Shown here piece by piece: positions 1-6,010 of a stretch of 7,702 bases of DNA. A program made the position numbers and the translations under genes. The notes beneath the pieces are model-generated. The model saw nothing but the letters and a program-made list of their open reading frames with translations. It was not told the origin of the DNA and did no database searches. Each line of letters starts with the position of its first letter. Position 1 is the stretch's first letter. The stretch is taken from positions 1-7,702 of the forward strand of contig CAMAVV010000074.1 of the NCBI GenBank assembly GCA_945861815.1. Reading direction: 5' to 3'. This DNA is from Thermoflexus hugenholtzii JAD2 (GTDB lineage: Bacteria > Chloroflexota > Dehalococcoidia > SHYB01).

Positions 1-965
1 CTCTTGTGTCAGCGCCTCATCGAAGACCTGGGCAAGGGAGGAGTCGCGCACCATAGCCTGGTGATAGGGAAGCGGGATTGTGATGCGGCGGAGGGCCTCC
101 ACACGATCTTTCGAAAGCCCGCGATAGACGACGAGCTCTTCTCCTGCGATCTTGACGGTTGCTTGCTCCAGGTGCGCCTCTCCGATTTGTTGTGCAAGAT
201 AGCGAGAGGCGATGCGGTTCCAGAGGAAGCTTTGGTAGGCGCTCAACAGCAGGGGCAAGAGGCGTGGAGTGATGAGATTGAGTGCCTTTCGGAAATCAGC
301 CGGGTGGTCTTTCAGGAACGAGAGGATGCTCCGGTGGTTGGAGCGCGGCGCCTGGTCAAAAAGGGCGCTCCAATCGCTCCAGCGCTCCTTCGCCGCGCGC
401 TTGAAGGCGCGCATCTCCGGCGGGTCGCCTGGGGCGGCTTCGGTGAAGTAGGCGCGCAAGGCAGACTCCGCATCGCGTTGAAGGATGGCCTTGCCGATGA
501 AGGTGCCGCCTGGTGTGTACGAGCCGAAGCGCTGTTCATCGAAATAGTTGGGCAGGCCTGTGCGCCCAATCTCGGTCAGCCGCGCTGCCAGGCGTTCGGC
601 GTCCTGCGGGCTTTGCACGCCTATCGTCAGGGTAAAGCGGTTGCCTAGCATCTCGCGGGGGTGAGATGCCTTGGGAGCCTGCCGATAAGCTGGGCCTCGT
701 AGCCGTTCCCGGTCAATCGCTGGGGCCTGTCACCATGCACCGTGCAATACTGCATCGCCAGCGCGCCCTTGTCCTTGAGGGCTGGGAAGACGACGGCCTT
801 TGGCGGTACATTGATCTGCTGGGCTATACGCTCCTGGACTTCCAGCGTCGTCAGCAACCTCTTGGTGACCTTTTAGACGGTGCAGTCGCCCAGTTCTCCT
901 GGTCGAACGGCCAAGACTTCCTCGACGACAAAGTCTTCCGGCATAGCCTTGATGGTGACGCGCAT
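1..965 (-). pseudogene. truD: tRNA pseudouridine(13) synthase TruD, disrupted and 3'-truncated by window edge
   Basis: TruD isomerises uridine 13 of tRNA (tRNA-Glu in E. coli) to pseudouridine in the cytoplasm. Read from ATG at 965, the product begins MRVTIKAMPEDFVVEEVL, the usual TruD N-terminus. It carries the catalytic-Asp motif FPALKDKGALAMQ (Asp about residue 65, codon 773-771) and the family signature NYFDEQRFG (codons 549-523). The frame is broken twice. A TAA stop at 875-873 replaces what is usually a Tyr codon (TV-stop-KVTKRLLTTLEV). One base is missing in the run of five G at 657-661, after which the protein continues in another frame as REMLGNRFTLTIGV. From about 656 to position 1 the frame is fully open (about 218 codons), so the rest resembles a healthy gene and the C-terminus lies outside the window. 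It could be a young pseudogene or an intact gene with two sequence errors. Family identity is secure; functional state is not. Confidence 0.88.
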
Positions 966-974
966 AGCTCAACG

Positions 975-980
975 ATTGTA
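975..980 (-). promoter_or_regulatory. possible -10 box for truD (leaderless-type)
   Basis: The minus strand reads TACAAT, five of six matches to the TATAAT consensus, ending nine bases before the truD ATG at 965. No Shine-Dalgarno sequence precedes that ATG, and a start point about seven bases downstream of the box would give a leaderless or almost leaderless mRNA. No good -35 element lies 16-18 bases upstream, so the call is weak. Confidence 0.3.
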
Positions 981-1029
981 GCCGACAACAGAGGATGACG
1001 AAGGCAAACCACAGATGCAGTTGCACGGC

Positions 1030-1035
1030 TATAAT
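1030..1035 (+). promoter_or_regulatory. candidate -10 box (TATAAT) for the catabolic operon
   Basis: A perfect TATAAT lies 34 bases before the GTG start of the CoA-transferase gene, in the divergent spacer with truD. Transcription starting about seven bases downstream would leave a leader of about 28 bases containing the strong ribosome site at 1057-1063. The -35 region (about 1006-1013) does not resemble TTGACA, so an activator or an extended -10 would be needed. It would drive all four genes up to 4842. Confidence 0.42.
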
Positions 1036-1056
1036 GCGCGCGCCGTCACCTTTGGT

Positions 1057-1063
1057 GGAGGAG
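1057..1063 (+). promoter_or_regulatory. Shine-Dalgarno site that fixes the CoA-transferase start
   Basis: GGAGGAG stands six bases before GTG 1070, ideal spacing. The ATG at 1079 would be 15 bases away, too far, and the upstream in-frame ATG at 995 has no such site and lies before the TATAAT box. Confidence 0.75.
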
Positions 1064-1069
1064 TGTGCC

Positions 1070-2278
1070 GTGGAGCCGATGCTTGAAGGCGTCAAGGTCG
1101 TCGAACTGGCGCAGTGGGGCTTTGTGCCGTCGTGCGCCACTATCCTTGCGGATTGGGGCGCAGACGTTGTTAAGGTCGAGCACCCGCGCAATGGCGACCC
1201 CATGCGCAAGATCGGCTCCATGGGGATAGGCCTGCCGGACTTCAGCGGCTTCAACTATATGTTCGAGCAGTTGAACCGCGGCAAGCGCAGCATCGGACTT
1301 GATGTGAGCAAGCCTCGCGGCCGTGACGTCTTCCTTGACCTTATCAGGCAGGCCGACGTCTTGGTGACCAGCTTCCTTGAACCGGCGCGCAAACGCCTTG
1401 GGGTCACGTACGAAGAGGTGGCGAAAGTGAACCCACGGCTCATCTATGCGAGGGGCCACGGCCAGGGACAGCGCGGGCCTGATGCCGACCAGCCTGGCTT
1501 CGATGTCGTCTCCTACTGGTCGCGGGGCGGCATCGGCCACCTCGTTTCCACGAAGGATGGGCGCTTCATCAAGCCCTGGGGCGGCTCCGGCGACTTGCCG
1601 GGGGGCATGTTCCTTGCGGGGGGCATCGCGGCGGCGTTGTTCAGGCGCAGCGTCACCGGGAAAGGCGGCCTGGTGGATATGTCGCTCCTTGGAGCGGCAA
1701 TCTGGTCGTCGGGCGTCGATATCGTCCCTGCCTACCTTTCCGGCAAGGACATCCCGAAGCATGGCGATGAGCCTCGCGGGAATGCCCTCATCGGCCACTA
1801 TATGACGAAGGATCATCGGTACATCTATCTGAACATGATGGAGTCTGACCGCTACTGGCCCGGCTTCTGCACGGCCCTTGGGAGGGAAGATCTCGCACAG
1901 CATCCTCACTATGCCGATGCCCCAAAGCGGACGCAGCACTGCCTGGAGCTCTGGGAGCTGATCAAGGTAGAGTTTGGAAAGGCGACGTTGGCAGAGTGGG
2001 CCGAGCGCCTGCGCCGAAACGGTTGCGTCTGGGGGCCAGTGCAGACGCCCTTGGAGGCGACCCGGGATGTGCAGGTGGTGGAGAACGGCTACATGGTGGA
2101 GCATCCCTCTCGGGGAAAGGTGAAGCTGGCCTCAAGCCCGGTGCAGTACAACGATAGCAAGGTCGCCTTTCGTAGCGGCGCGCCGTTGCTGGGTGAACAC
2201 TCGGAGGCTATCCTGGGCGCGCTGGGCTATGACACGGCGAAGATAGAACAGCTCAAATCCGAAGGCATCGTCGCCTGA
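1070..2278 (+). CDS. CaiB/BaiF family (class III) CoA-transferase
   Basis: Class III CoA-transferases move coenzyme A from one acyl-CoA to a free carboxylic acid through aspartyl-anhydride and thioester intermediates in the cytoplasm. The 402-residue product has the usual family length and motifs: the N-terminal fold VKVVELAQWGFVP (residues 8-20), where formyl-CoA transferase has a conserved Gln; the segment GKRSIGLDV (72-80); an Asp at about 175 in GGSGDLPGG, aligning with catalytic Asp169 of CaiB; and the hallmark TGKGGLVDMSLL (196-207). The GTG start is chosen for the ribosome site at 1057-1063; it gives MEPMLEGVKVVELAQ. The start at 995 would add 25 residues unlike the family and would precede the likely promoter. 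It is the first gene of a four-gene operon, with 14 bp to the next gene. The substrate is unknown: alpha-methylacyl-CoA racemases, formyl-, carnitine-, mesaconyl- and succinyl-CoA transferases all share this fold. Family assignment is firm; the donor and acceptor acids cannot be read. Confidence 0.93.
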   Translation: MEPMLEGVKVVELAQWGFVPSCATILADWGADVVKVEHPRNGDPMRKIGSMGIGLPDFSGFNYMFEQLNRGKRSIGLDVSKPRGRDVFLDLIRQADVLVTSFLEPARKRLGVTYEEVAKVNPRLIYARGHGQGQRGPDADQPGFDVVSYWSRGGIGHLVSTKDGRFIKPWGGSGDLPGGMFLAGGIAAALFRRSVTGKGGLVDMSLLGAAIWSSGVDIVPAYLSGKDIPKHGDEPRGNALIGHYMTKDHRYIYLNMMESDRYWPGFCTALGREDLAQHPHYADAPKRTQHCLELWELIKVEFGKATLAEWAERLRRNGCVWGPVQTPLEATRDVQVVENGYMVEHPSRGKVKLASSPVQYNDSKVAFRSGAPLLGEHSEAILGALGYDTAKIEQLKSEGIVA

Positions 2279-2292
2279 AATGGGGTAAAGGA

Positions 2293-3174
2293 ATGACAAC
2301 AATCGGCATCATTGGCTGTGGACAGATGGGCGGCGCGATGTGGAGCAACTTCAAAAACAAGGGCCACACAGCCATCGTGTACGACGTGCGCACGGAGGCG
2401 ACGAAGCCCCTGGCGGCGCTGGGAGCGCCTGTGGCGAAGAGCGCGAAGGAGTTGGCATCCAGGGTTAGCGTCATCGTCACGTCGCTACCGGCGTCTCACG
2501 ACGTGGAGAAGGCGATGTTCGGTGAGGGTGGCGCGGCGGAAGGAGCGAAGCCTGGAACGACAGTCATCGATACGACGAGCGGACATCCCTCGGTGACGCG
2601 CAGGATCGCCGAACGCTTGCAGGAGAAGGGTCTCCGGATGATCGATTGCGGCGTGAGCGGCGGGCCTCAGGGCGCGAATGCGGGGACTCTTCGCATCATG
2701 CTGGGCGGCGATAGCGCCACTATCGAAGAGCACATGGCGACGATCAAGCTTCTAGGCAGCGAGATTCACAACTGTGGTGGCGTGGGCGCAGGCCATGCGA
2801 TGAAGACGCTGCTGAATCTGCGCAACCAGGTGGTGAACACCGTGACGGCCGAGGTGCTGCTTATCGGGGCCAAGTTTGGCCTGGACCCAAAGCTGGTGGG
2901 GCAAGTGGTTGGAGCAAGCGGCGTCTTCAACAACTACATCATGAATCCCCAAGGACGCAAGGCTATCGGTTTCAGCATCGGCCTGGCGAGCAAGGACTAC
3001 GATGTGGCGATGAGCCTGGCGAACGATGTAGGCGTCACGGCGCTTCTCTCCTCGACAGGCCAGCAGATATTCCGGGCCGTGAAGCACGGCCAAGGCCCGG
3101 ATGCCGACGTTTTCAGTTTCGTAAATACACTGGAAGATTGGGCGCATTTCAACCTGCCTGGGCGACAGAAATAG
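2293..3174 (+). CDS. NAD-dependent beta-hydroxyacid dehydrogenase, 3-hydroxyisobutyrate dehydrogenase family
   Basis: Members of this family oxidise beta-hydroxyacids (3-hydroxyisobutyrate, tartronate semialdehyde and relatives) reversibly with NAD(P). The 293-residue product shows the whole family plan: Rossmann loop GIIGCGQMGGAM (residues 5-16); Asp31 at the end of the second strand (VYDV), which favours NAD over NADP; substrate-binding segment DCGVSGGPQGANAGTL (118-133); GVGAGHAMK with catalytic Lys171 and Asn175 matching GxGxxxKxxxN; and KDYDVA at 234-239 of the all-helical C-terminal domain. It starts at ATG 2293, with GGGG at 2282-2285 seven bases upstream, 14 bp after the CoA-transferase stop, so the two are co-transcribed and probably act on linked intermediates. 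The neighbouring substrate segment SGG-PQGA differs from the classical APVSGG, so the natural hydroxyacid may not be 3-hydroxyisobutyrate. A second family member ends the window at 7312-7702. Family confident, substrate unknown. Confidence 0.93.
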   Translation: MTTIGIIGCGQMGGAMWSNFKNKGHTAIVYDVRTEATKPLAALGAPVAKSAKELASRVSVIVTSLPASHDVEKAMFGEGGAAEGAKPGTTVIDTTSGHPSVTRRIAERLQEKGLRMIDCGVSGGPQGANAGTLRIMLGGDSATIEEHMATIKLLGSEIHNCGGVGAGHAMKTLLNLRNQVVNTVTAEVLLIGAKFGLDPKLVGQVVGASGVFNNYIMNPQGRKAIGFSIGLASKDYDVAMSLANDVGVTALLSSTGQQIFRAVKHGQGPDADVFSFVNTLEDWAHFNLPGRQK

Positions 3175-3201
3175 GCACACAACCAATTCAGGAGGGCGGC
3201 G

Positions 3202-3591
3202 ATGTCTAAGGAAATGACGATGGAAGAGCGGTATCAGAAAGGCCTGAACGTTATCGGTACCCTGTGGAAGGGGAGCAAGGGTATGCAGGCGCAGCCCGGC
3301 GACCCTGAGAATGCCAAGGACCTGACGCGCCTGGTGACGGAGCACTGCTTCTCCGACTCCTGGTCGCGGCCCGGGCTGCCGCTAAAGACCAAGAGCCTGC
3401 TCACAATCGCCATCCTCACGACTCTAGGCAACCCTGAGGAGTTGAAGGGCCACATCCGCGGCGCGCTCAATATCGGCATCACGAAGGAAGAGATCATCGA
3501 GCTGCTGATCCACACCCTCGCCTACACAGGCGCGCCGCGAACGGTGACGGCCTTCCGCGTGGCGAAGGAAGTCTTCAGCGACGTCAAGTAG
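3202..3591 (+). CDS. carboxymuconolactone decarboxylase (CMD) family protein, PcaC-like
   Basis: This 129-residue protein has the length and pattern of 4-carboxymuconolactone decarboxylase (PcaC), which decarboxylates a lactone in the protocatechuate branch of aromatic degradation. Visible are the N-terminal helix EERYQKGLNVIGTLW, then WSRPGLPLKTKSLLTIAIL (residues 54-72), the motif EELKGHIRGALNIGITKEEI (79-98, with Glu80 and His84), and ELLIHTLAYTGAP (100-112, with His104). The CxxC pair of peroxidase-like AhpD relatives is absent, which supports the decarboxylase-type branch rather than an alkylhydroperoxidase. ATG 3202 follows GGAGGG (3191-3196) at five bases. It sits 27 bp after the dehydrogenase and 45 bp before the amidohydrolase, inside the operon. 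Many single-domain CMD proteins in such clusters have no proven reaction, so it may act on a different lactone or beta-keto acid. PcaC itself would be expected with other pca genes, and none are visible here. Confidence 0.88.
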   Translation: MSKEMTMEERYQKGLNVIGTLWKGSKGMQAQPGDPENAKDLTRLVTEHCFSDSWSRPGLPLKTKSLLTIAILTTLGNPEELKGHIRGALNIGITKEEIIELLIHTLAYTGAPRTVTAFRVAKEVFSDVK

Positions 3592-3636
3592 TCCGAAGAA
3601 GCGAGATGCTACTCGCGTGTCCCAGGAGGCCTTCCC

Positions 3637-4842
3637 ATGAAAAATGGCTTCAAGATAGCCGATAGCGACATGCACGTCTTTGAGCCGCCAGACCTGTGGC
3701 AGAAGCACATAGACCCGCTATTTAAGCATGCCGCGCCGGTCGGCCTGAACGAGATGCGCCGCGATATGCGTGTGCGGGTCAAGTCGCGCATCGTCCTTCG
3801 GACAGGCCGGGTGAAGCCGCAGGTGGCGACGCCGGCGCGGGCAGGCTGGCGTAAGAACCAGGATGAGGCCTATGGGCCATCAGAGGCGCGCAACTGGGAC
3901 CCGACGTCTCAGCGGGATGCGATGGACGTCGAGGGACTTGATATCGCCATCCTTTTCCCGACGCGCGGCCTCTTTGTGCTGGGCGTGGACACGCCGGAGC
4001 ACGAGGGCATCGACGGCATCGAGCCGGATTTCGCCGCTGCCATCGCCAAGGCGTACAACGATTGGATGCACGCTTTTGTGAACGAGTATCCTGACCGCTT
4101 CATCGGGGCCGGCATGGTTGCGCCCCATAACGTGGAGGCCTCGGTGGAAGAGGCGCGCCGGTGCGTGAAGGAGCTTGGCTTCAAGGCCATCTTCCTGGCC
4201 CCTGGCACCGTGAACCGTCGCCCGTGGCACCACCCTGCCTACGACCCTCTGTGGGATGAGATTCAAAAGCTGAACGTCCCCATCTGCTTCCATGGCGGCG
4301 GCCAGACCTATCTGACGCCCGATTTCTCCCTGGGAATCTTCGATAAGCTGATGCTGTGGCACACCTTCTCCCAGCCACTGGGCTTGATGACGACGGCGGT
4401 GAGCATGTGCGGCGGCGGTGTGCTGGAGCGCTTCCCCAAGCTGCGCGTCGGCCTTTTGGAGGGGAACTGCGCTTGGGCCCCGTGGCTCATCTATCGCTTA
4501 GATGAGCATTACGAATGGACGGGAGCGCAAGAGGCGCCTGAACTTAAGATGAAGCCTTCCGAGTATTTCCTGCGGAACTGCTTCGTTTCCATCGAGGCTG
4601 ACGAGACGCCTGCGAAGTACTACGTCCAGGAGTTCGGCAACGACAATATCGTCTTCTCGACCGACTATCCCCACGGCGATTCGAAATATCCTGAGTCGGT
4701 CGACACGTTCTTCAAGCTGCCGCTTTCAAGCGCGACGAAGCGCAAGATCCTTTGGGACAACTGGTGCAAGCTCTACGGCCTGCCCCTCAACACGCCCATT
4801 CCGAGTGACAAAAGCGCGAAAAAGGCAGTGGTAAAGAGGTAG
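3637..4842 (+). CDS. amidohydrolase family 2 (ACMSD-like) metal-dependent hydrolase/decarboxylase
   Basis: Amidohydrolase-2 proteins are TIM-barrel zinc or manganese enzymes; characterised members are mostly non-oxidative decarboxylases (ACMSD, gamma-resorcylate decarboxylase, LigW, LigJ-type hydratases). The 401-residue product shows the metal pocket: DMHVFEP (Asp11 and His13, the D-x-H motif after strand 1), CFHGGG with His219, WHTF with His242, the segment GNCAWAPWLIYRLDEHYE (277-293), and STDYPHGDS with catalytic Asp343. An extended segment at residues 27-100, ending with NWDPTSQRDAMDVEGLD, precedes the second strand and is longer than in ACMSD; it may cover the active site. The C-terminus is a short Lys-rich tail. 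ATG 3637 follows AGGAGG (3624-3629) by seven bases. It is the last gene of the operon; a hairpin begins just after its stop. Together with the CMD protein upstream it suggests decarboxylation or hydrolysis of a cyclic or unsaturated acid. Reaction and substrate are not determinable. Confidence 0.92.
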   Translation: MKNGFKIADSDMHVFEPPDLWQKHIDPLFKHAAPVGLNEMRRDMRVRVKSRIVLRTGRVKPQVATPARAGWRKNQDEAYGPSEARNWDPTSQRDAMDVEGLDIAILFPTRGLFVLGVDTPEHEGIDGIEPDFAAAIAKAYNDWMHAFVNEYPDRFIGAGMVAPHNVEASVEEARRCVKELGFKAIFLAPGTVNRRPWHHPAYDPLWDEIQKLNVPICFHGGGQTYLTPDFSLGIFDKLMLWHTFSQPLGLMTTAVSMCGGGVLERFPKLRVGLLEGNCAWAPWLIYRLDEHYEWTGAQEAPELKMKPSEYFLRNCFVSIEADETPAKYYVQEFGNDNIVFSTDYPHGDSKYPESVDTFFKLPLSSATKRKILWDNWCKLYGLPLNTPIPSDKSAKKAVVKR

Positions 4843-4844
4843 GT

Positions 4845-4868
4845 GTAGTCCTGCTGCGGAGCGGCTAC
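4845..4868. terminator. weak hairpin between convergent genes, possible bidirectional terminator
   Basis: GTAGTC (4845-4850) pairs with GGCTAC (4863-4868, one G-U), and inside it GCT (4853-4855) pairs with AGC (4860-4862) around loop GCGG. A two-base bulge interrupts one arm. It spans the 22-bp gap between the amidohydrolase stop (4842) and the peroxidase stop (4865). No U-tract follows on the plus strand and only a mildly T-rich stretch on the minus strand, so termination is a guess. Confidence 0.28.
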
Positions 4869-5353
4869 TCCTTCGCGAGCAACTCTTCCACCTTTTCCAC
4901 CAAGGCTTTGTCGTTCGGCGGGGTTGACGGGCTGAACTTCGCAGCAACCTTGCCGCTGCGATCGACCAAGAACTTTTGGAAGTTCCATCTGACGTCGCCG
5001 CCGACAGGCTCAGGCTCGGATGTCAATTCGGCGTACAGGGGGTGGATGTCCTTTCCCTTGACGCTGATCTTAGAGAACATCGGGAAGTTGACGCTATAGT
5101 TCGTCGCGCAGAACTGGGCGATCTCTTGGTCGGTGCCAGGCTCCTGCGCGCCGAAGTTGTTCGCCGGGAAGCCAAGGACTTCAAGGCCTTTCGATTGGTA
5201 TCGCGAATGAAGTTCTTGCAGTCCCTTGTACTGCGGGGTATTGCCGCAGTGGCTAGCAACGTTGACGAGCAGGAGCACTTTCCCCTTGTAGTCGGACAAT
5301 GATTGTTCGACTCCGTTTAGGCGTTTCATCTTGCGATCGAGAATGTTAGACAT
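4865..5353 (-). CDS. glutathione peroxidase family protein (Cys type, probably thioredoxin-dependent)
   Basis: The enzyme reduces hydrogen peroxide and organic hydroperoxides in the cytoplasm. The 162-residue product has normal bacterial GPx length and all catalytic-tetrad positions: peroxidatic Cys36 in NVASHCGNTPQY, Gln70 in FPANNFGAQEPG, and Trp123-Asn124 in VRWNFQKFLV. Cys36 is an ordinary TGC codon, so this is not a selenoprotein. A second cysteine, Cys82 in AQFCATNYSVNFPMF, stands where non-animal GPx proteins keep a resolving cysteine; such enzymes use thioredoxin rather than glutathione, and E. coli BtuE is a relative. ATG 5353 is chosen because GGAGGA (5363-5358) precedes it by four bases and MSNILDRKMKRLNG matches family N-termini; an open frame continues upstream to 5614 but has no family similarity and overlaps the opposite gene. 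It converges with the catabolic operon and diverges from the membrane protein at 5463. There is no signal peptide. Confidence 0.94.
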   Translation of the reverse strand: MSNILDRKMKRLNGVEQSLSDYKGKVLLLVNVASHCGNTPQYKGLQELHSRYQSKGLEVLGFPANNFGAQEPGTDQEIAQFCATNYSVNFPMFSKISVKGKDIHPLYAELTSEPEPVGGDVRWNFQKFLVDRSGKVAAKFSPSTPPNDKALVEKVEELLAKE

Positions 5354-5357
5354 GGGT

Positions 5358-5363
5358 TCCTCC
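5358..5363 (-). promoter_or_regulatory. Shine-Dalgarno site deciding the peroxidase start
   Basis: GGAGGA on the minus strand lies four bases before ATG 5353. It selects this start over upstream in-frame starts as far as 5614. Confidence 0.7.
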
Positions 5364-5390
5364 AGAGCGATCGAGCGAATTTGCCCCACT

Positions 5391-5419
5391 AGGATACGCC
5401 AACAGTCCAAGAACCCCAA
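5391..5419 (-). promoter_or_regulatory. possible promoter of the peroxidase gene
   Basis: On the minus strand TTGGGG (5419-5414) and TATCCT (5396-5391) are separated by exactly 17 bases. They match the -35 and -10 consensus at three and four of six positions. The -10 is about 38 bases upstream of the peroxidase ATG, leaving room for a short leader with the ribosome site. In a GC-rich spacer such partial matches arise by chance. Confidence 0.3.
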
Positions 5420-5436
5420 CTCGCGAGCCGGTAGCG

Positions 5437-5455
5437 GCGAAACTTCGCGTAGACT
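5437..5455 (+). promoter_or_regulatory. inverted repeat and -10-like box before the membrane protein
   Basis: A perfect inverted repeat GCGAA-AC-TTCGC (5437-5448) directly abuts TAGACT (5450-5455), a four-of-six match to TATAAT, seven bases before the ATG at 5463. No Shine-Dalgarno is visible, so a leaderless transcript is possible, and the repeat would cover the promoter like an operator. No -35 is evident. Confidence 0.28.
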
Positions 5456-5462
5456 TACCCGC

Positions 5463-6008
5463 ATGACGCTCGAAGTCTTTGTCATCCTGCTGGTGCGCGT
5501 TGCCGGGTCCCTGCCCGTGCTGCGGTGGGCCTTTGCAGGCGCGCTCATCGCCATTGCCGTTGACCTGAGCGACCTCTTTCTCAGACAAGGGCTTGACCTT
5601 GGCGGCGTACCCAACTACCAGGCCCTCGATAAGTATGCCGACCTGGCCTATCTGGGGACGTTCCTCATCGTCGCTCTGCGGTGGCCCAAGACGCCCAGGA
5701 ACATCGCCCTCGGCCTGCTGGCGATCCGCGTGGCCGGCTTCATCGCCTTTGAGGCAACGGGCGAACGGAGGATTCTTCTCTTCTTTCCCAACCTCTTCGA
5801 GTTCTGGTTTCTCTTTGTCGCGGCTGTATTGCATTGGCGTCCGTTGTTCCGCTTCACGGCTGGCAACGTCGTGCTGGCTCTTGTGCCGCTCATCGCGCTC
5901 AAAGAGTTCCAGGAGTATGCCCTTCACTGGGGCAAGTGGCTGGACGACGTGACCGCCTTCGATGCGCTAGACAATGTCTGGGGCTGGGTGACTGCGCCGT
6001 TCCGGTAA
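5463..6008 (+). CDS. unrecognised integral membrane protein, about five helices
   Basis: I do not recognise this family. The 181-residue product is strongly hydrophobic, with likely membrane segments at about residues 18-37, 60-73, 79-97, 106-124 and 131-147. Between the first two is a polar loop with GGVPNYQALDKYADLAYL (47-64), whose spacing of Tyr, Asp, Lys and Asp looks conserved rather than random. Short basic loops (RWPKTPRN, residues 73-80) point to the cytoplasm. The C-terminal 30 residues are amphipathic and rich in Trp and Asp. No cysteines, signal-peptidase site or cofactor motif is visible. ATG 5463 is preferred because hydrophobic sequence starts right after it and the upstream open frame (from 5331) overlaps the peroxidase gene. 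It is divergent from the peroxidase across 109 bp and its stop lies 2 bp from the transporter's stop. Codon pattern and length support a real gene; the role is unknown. Confidence 0.75.
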   Translation: MTLEVFVILLVRVAGSLPVLRWAFAGALIAIAVDLSDLFLRQGLDLGGVPNYQALDKYADLAYLGTFLIVALRWPKTPRNIALGLLAIRVAGFIAFEATGERRILLFFPNLFEFWFLFVAAVLHWRPLFRFTAGNVVLALVPLIALKEFQEYALHWGKWLDDVTAFDALDNVWGWVTAPFR

Positions 6009-6010
6009 CG

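Noticed and set aside
4..648. Plus-strand open frame of 214 codons
   Set aside because: It is the antisense of the TruD C-terminal region, whose minus-strand frame carries the NYFDEQRFG signature; the plus translation has no recognisable pattern.
995..1069. 25-residue N-terminal extension of the CoA-transferase from ATG 995
   Set aside because: It precedes the TATAAT box and the strong ribosome site at 1057-1063, and the residues do not resemble the family's N-terminus.
730..1254. Minus-strand open frame of 174 codons across the truD start
   Set aside because: It overlaps truD in a different frame, spans the divergent promoter and enters the CoA-transferase; the translation is low-complexity with no motif.
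1046..2104. Minus-strand open frame of 352 codons
   Set aside because: It lies fully opposite the CoA-transferase, which has catalytic motifs; a long antisense frame is common in GC-rich coding DNA.
3592..3636. Separate promoter or terminator between the CMD and amidohydrolase genes
   Set aside because: The 45-bp gap holds a ribosome site but no hairpin with a T-run and no convincing -10/-35 pair.
5246..5248. Selenocysteine in the glutathione peroxidase
   Set aside because: The peroxidatic codon is an ordinary TGC, so no recoding is needed.
5346..5927. Minus-strand open frame of 193 codons opposite the membrane protein
   Set aside because: Highly charged translation typical of antisense to hydrophobic helices; the plus strand encodes a coherent membrane topology.
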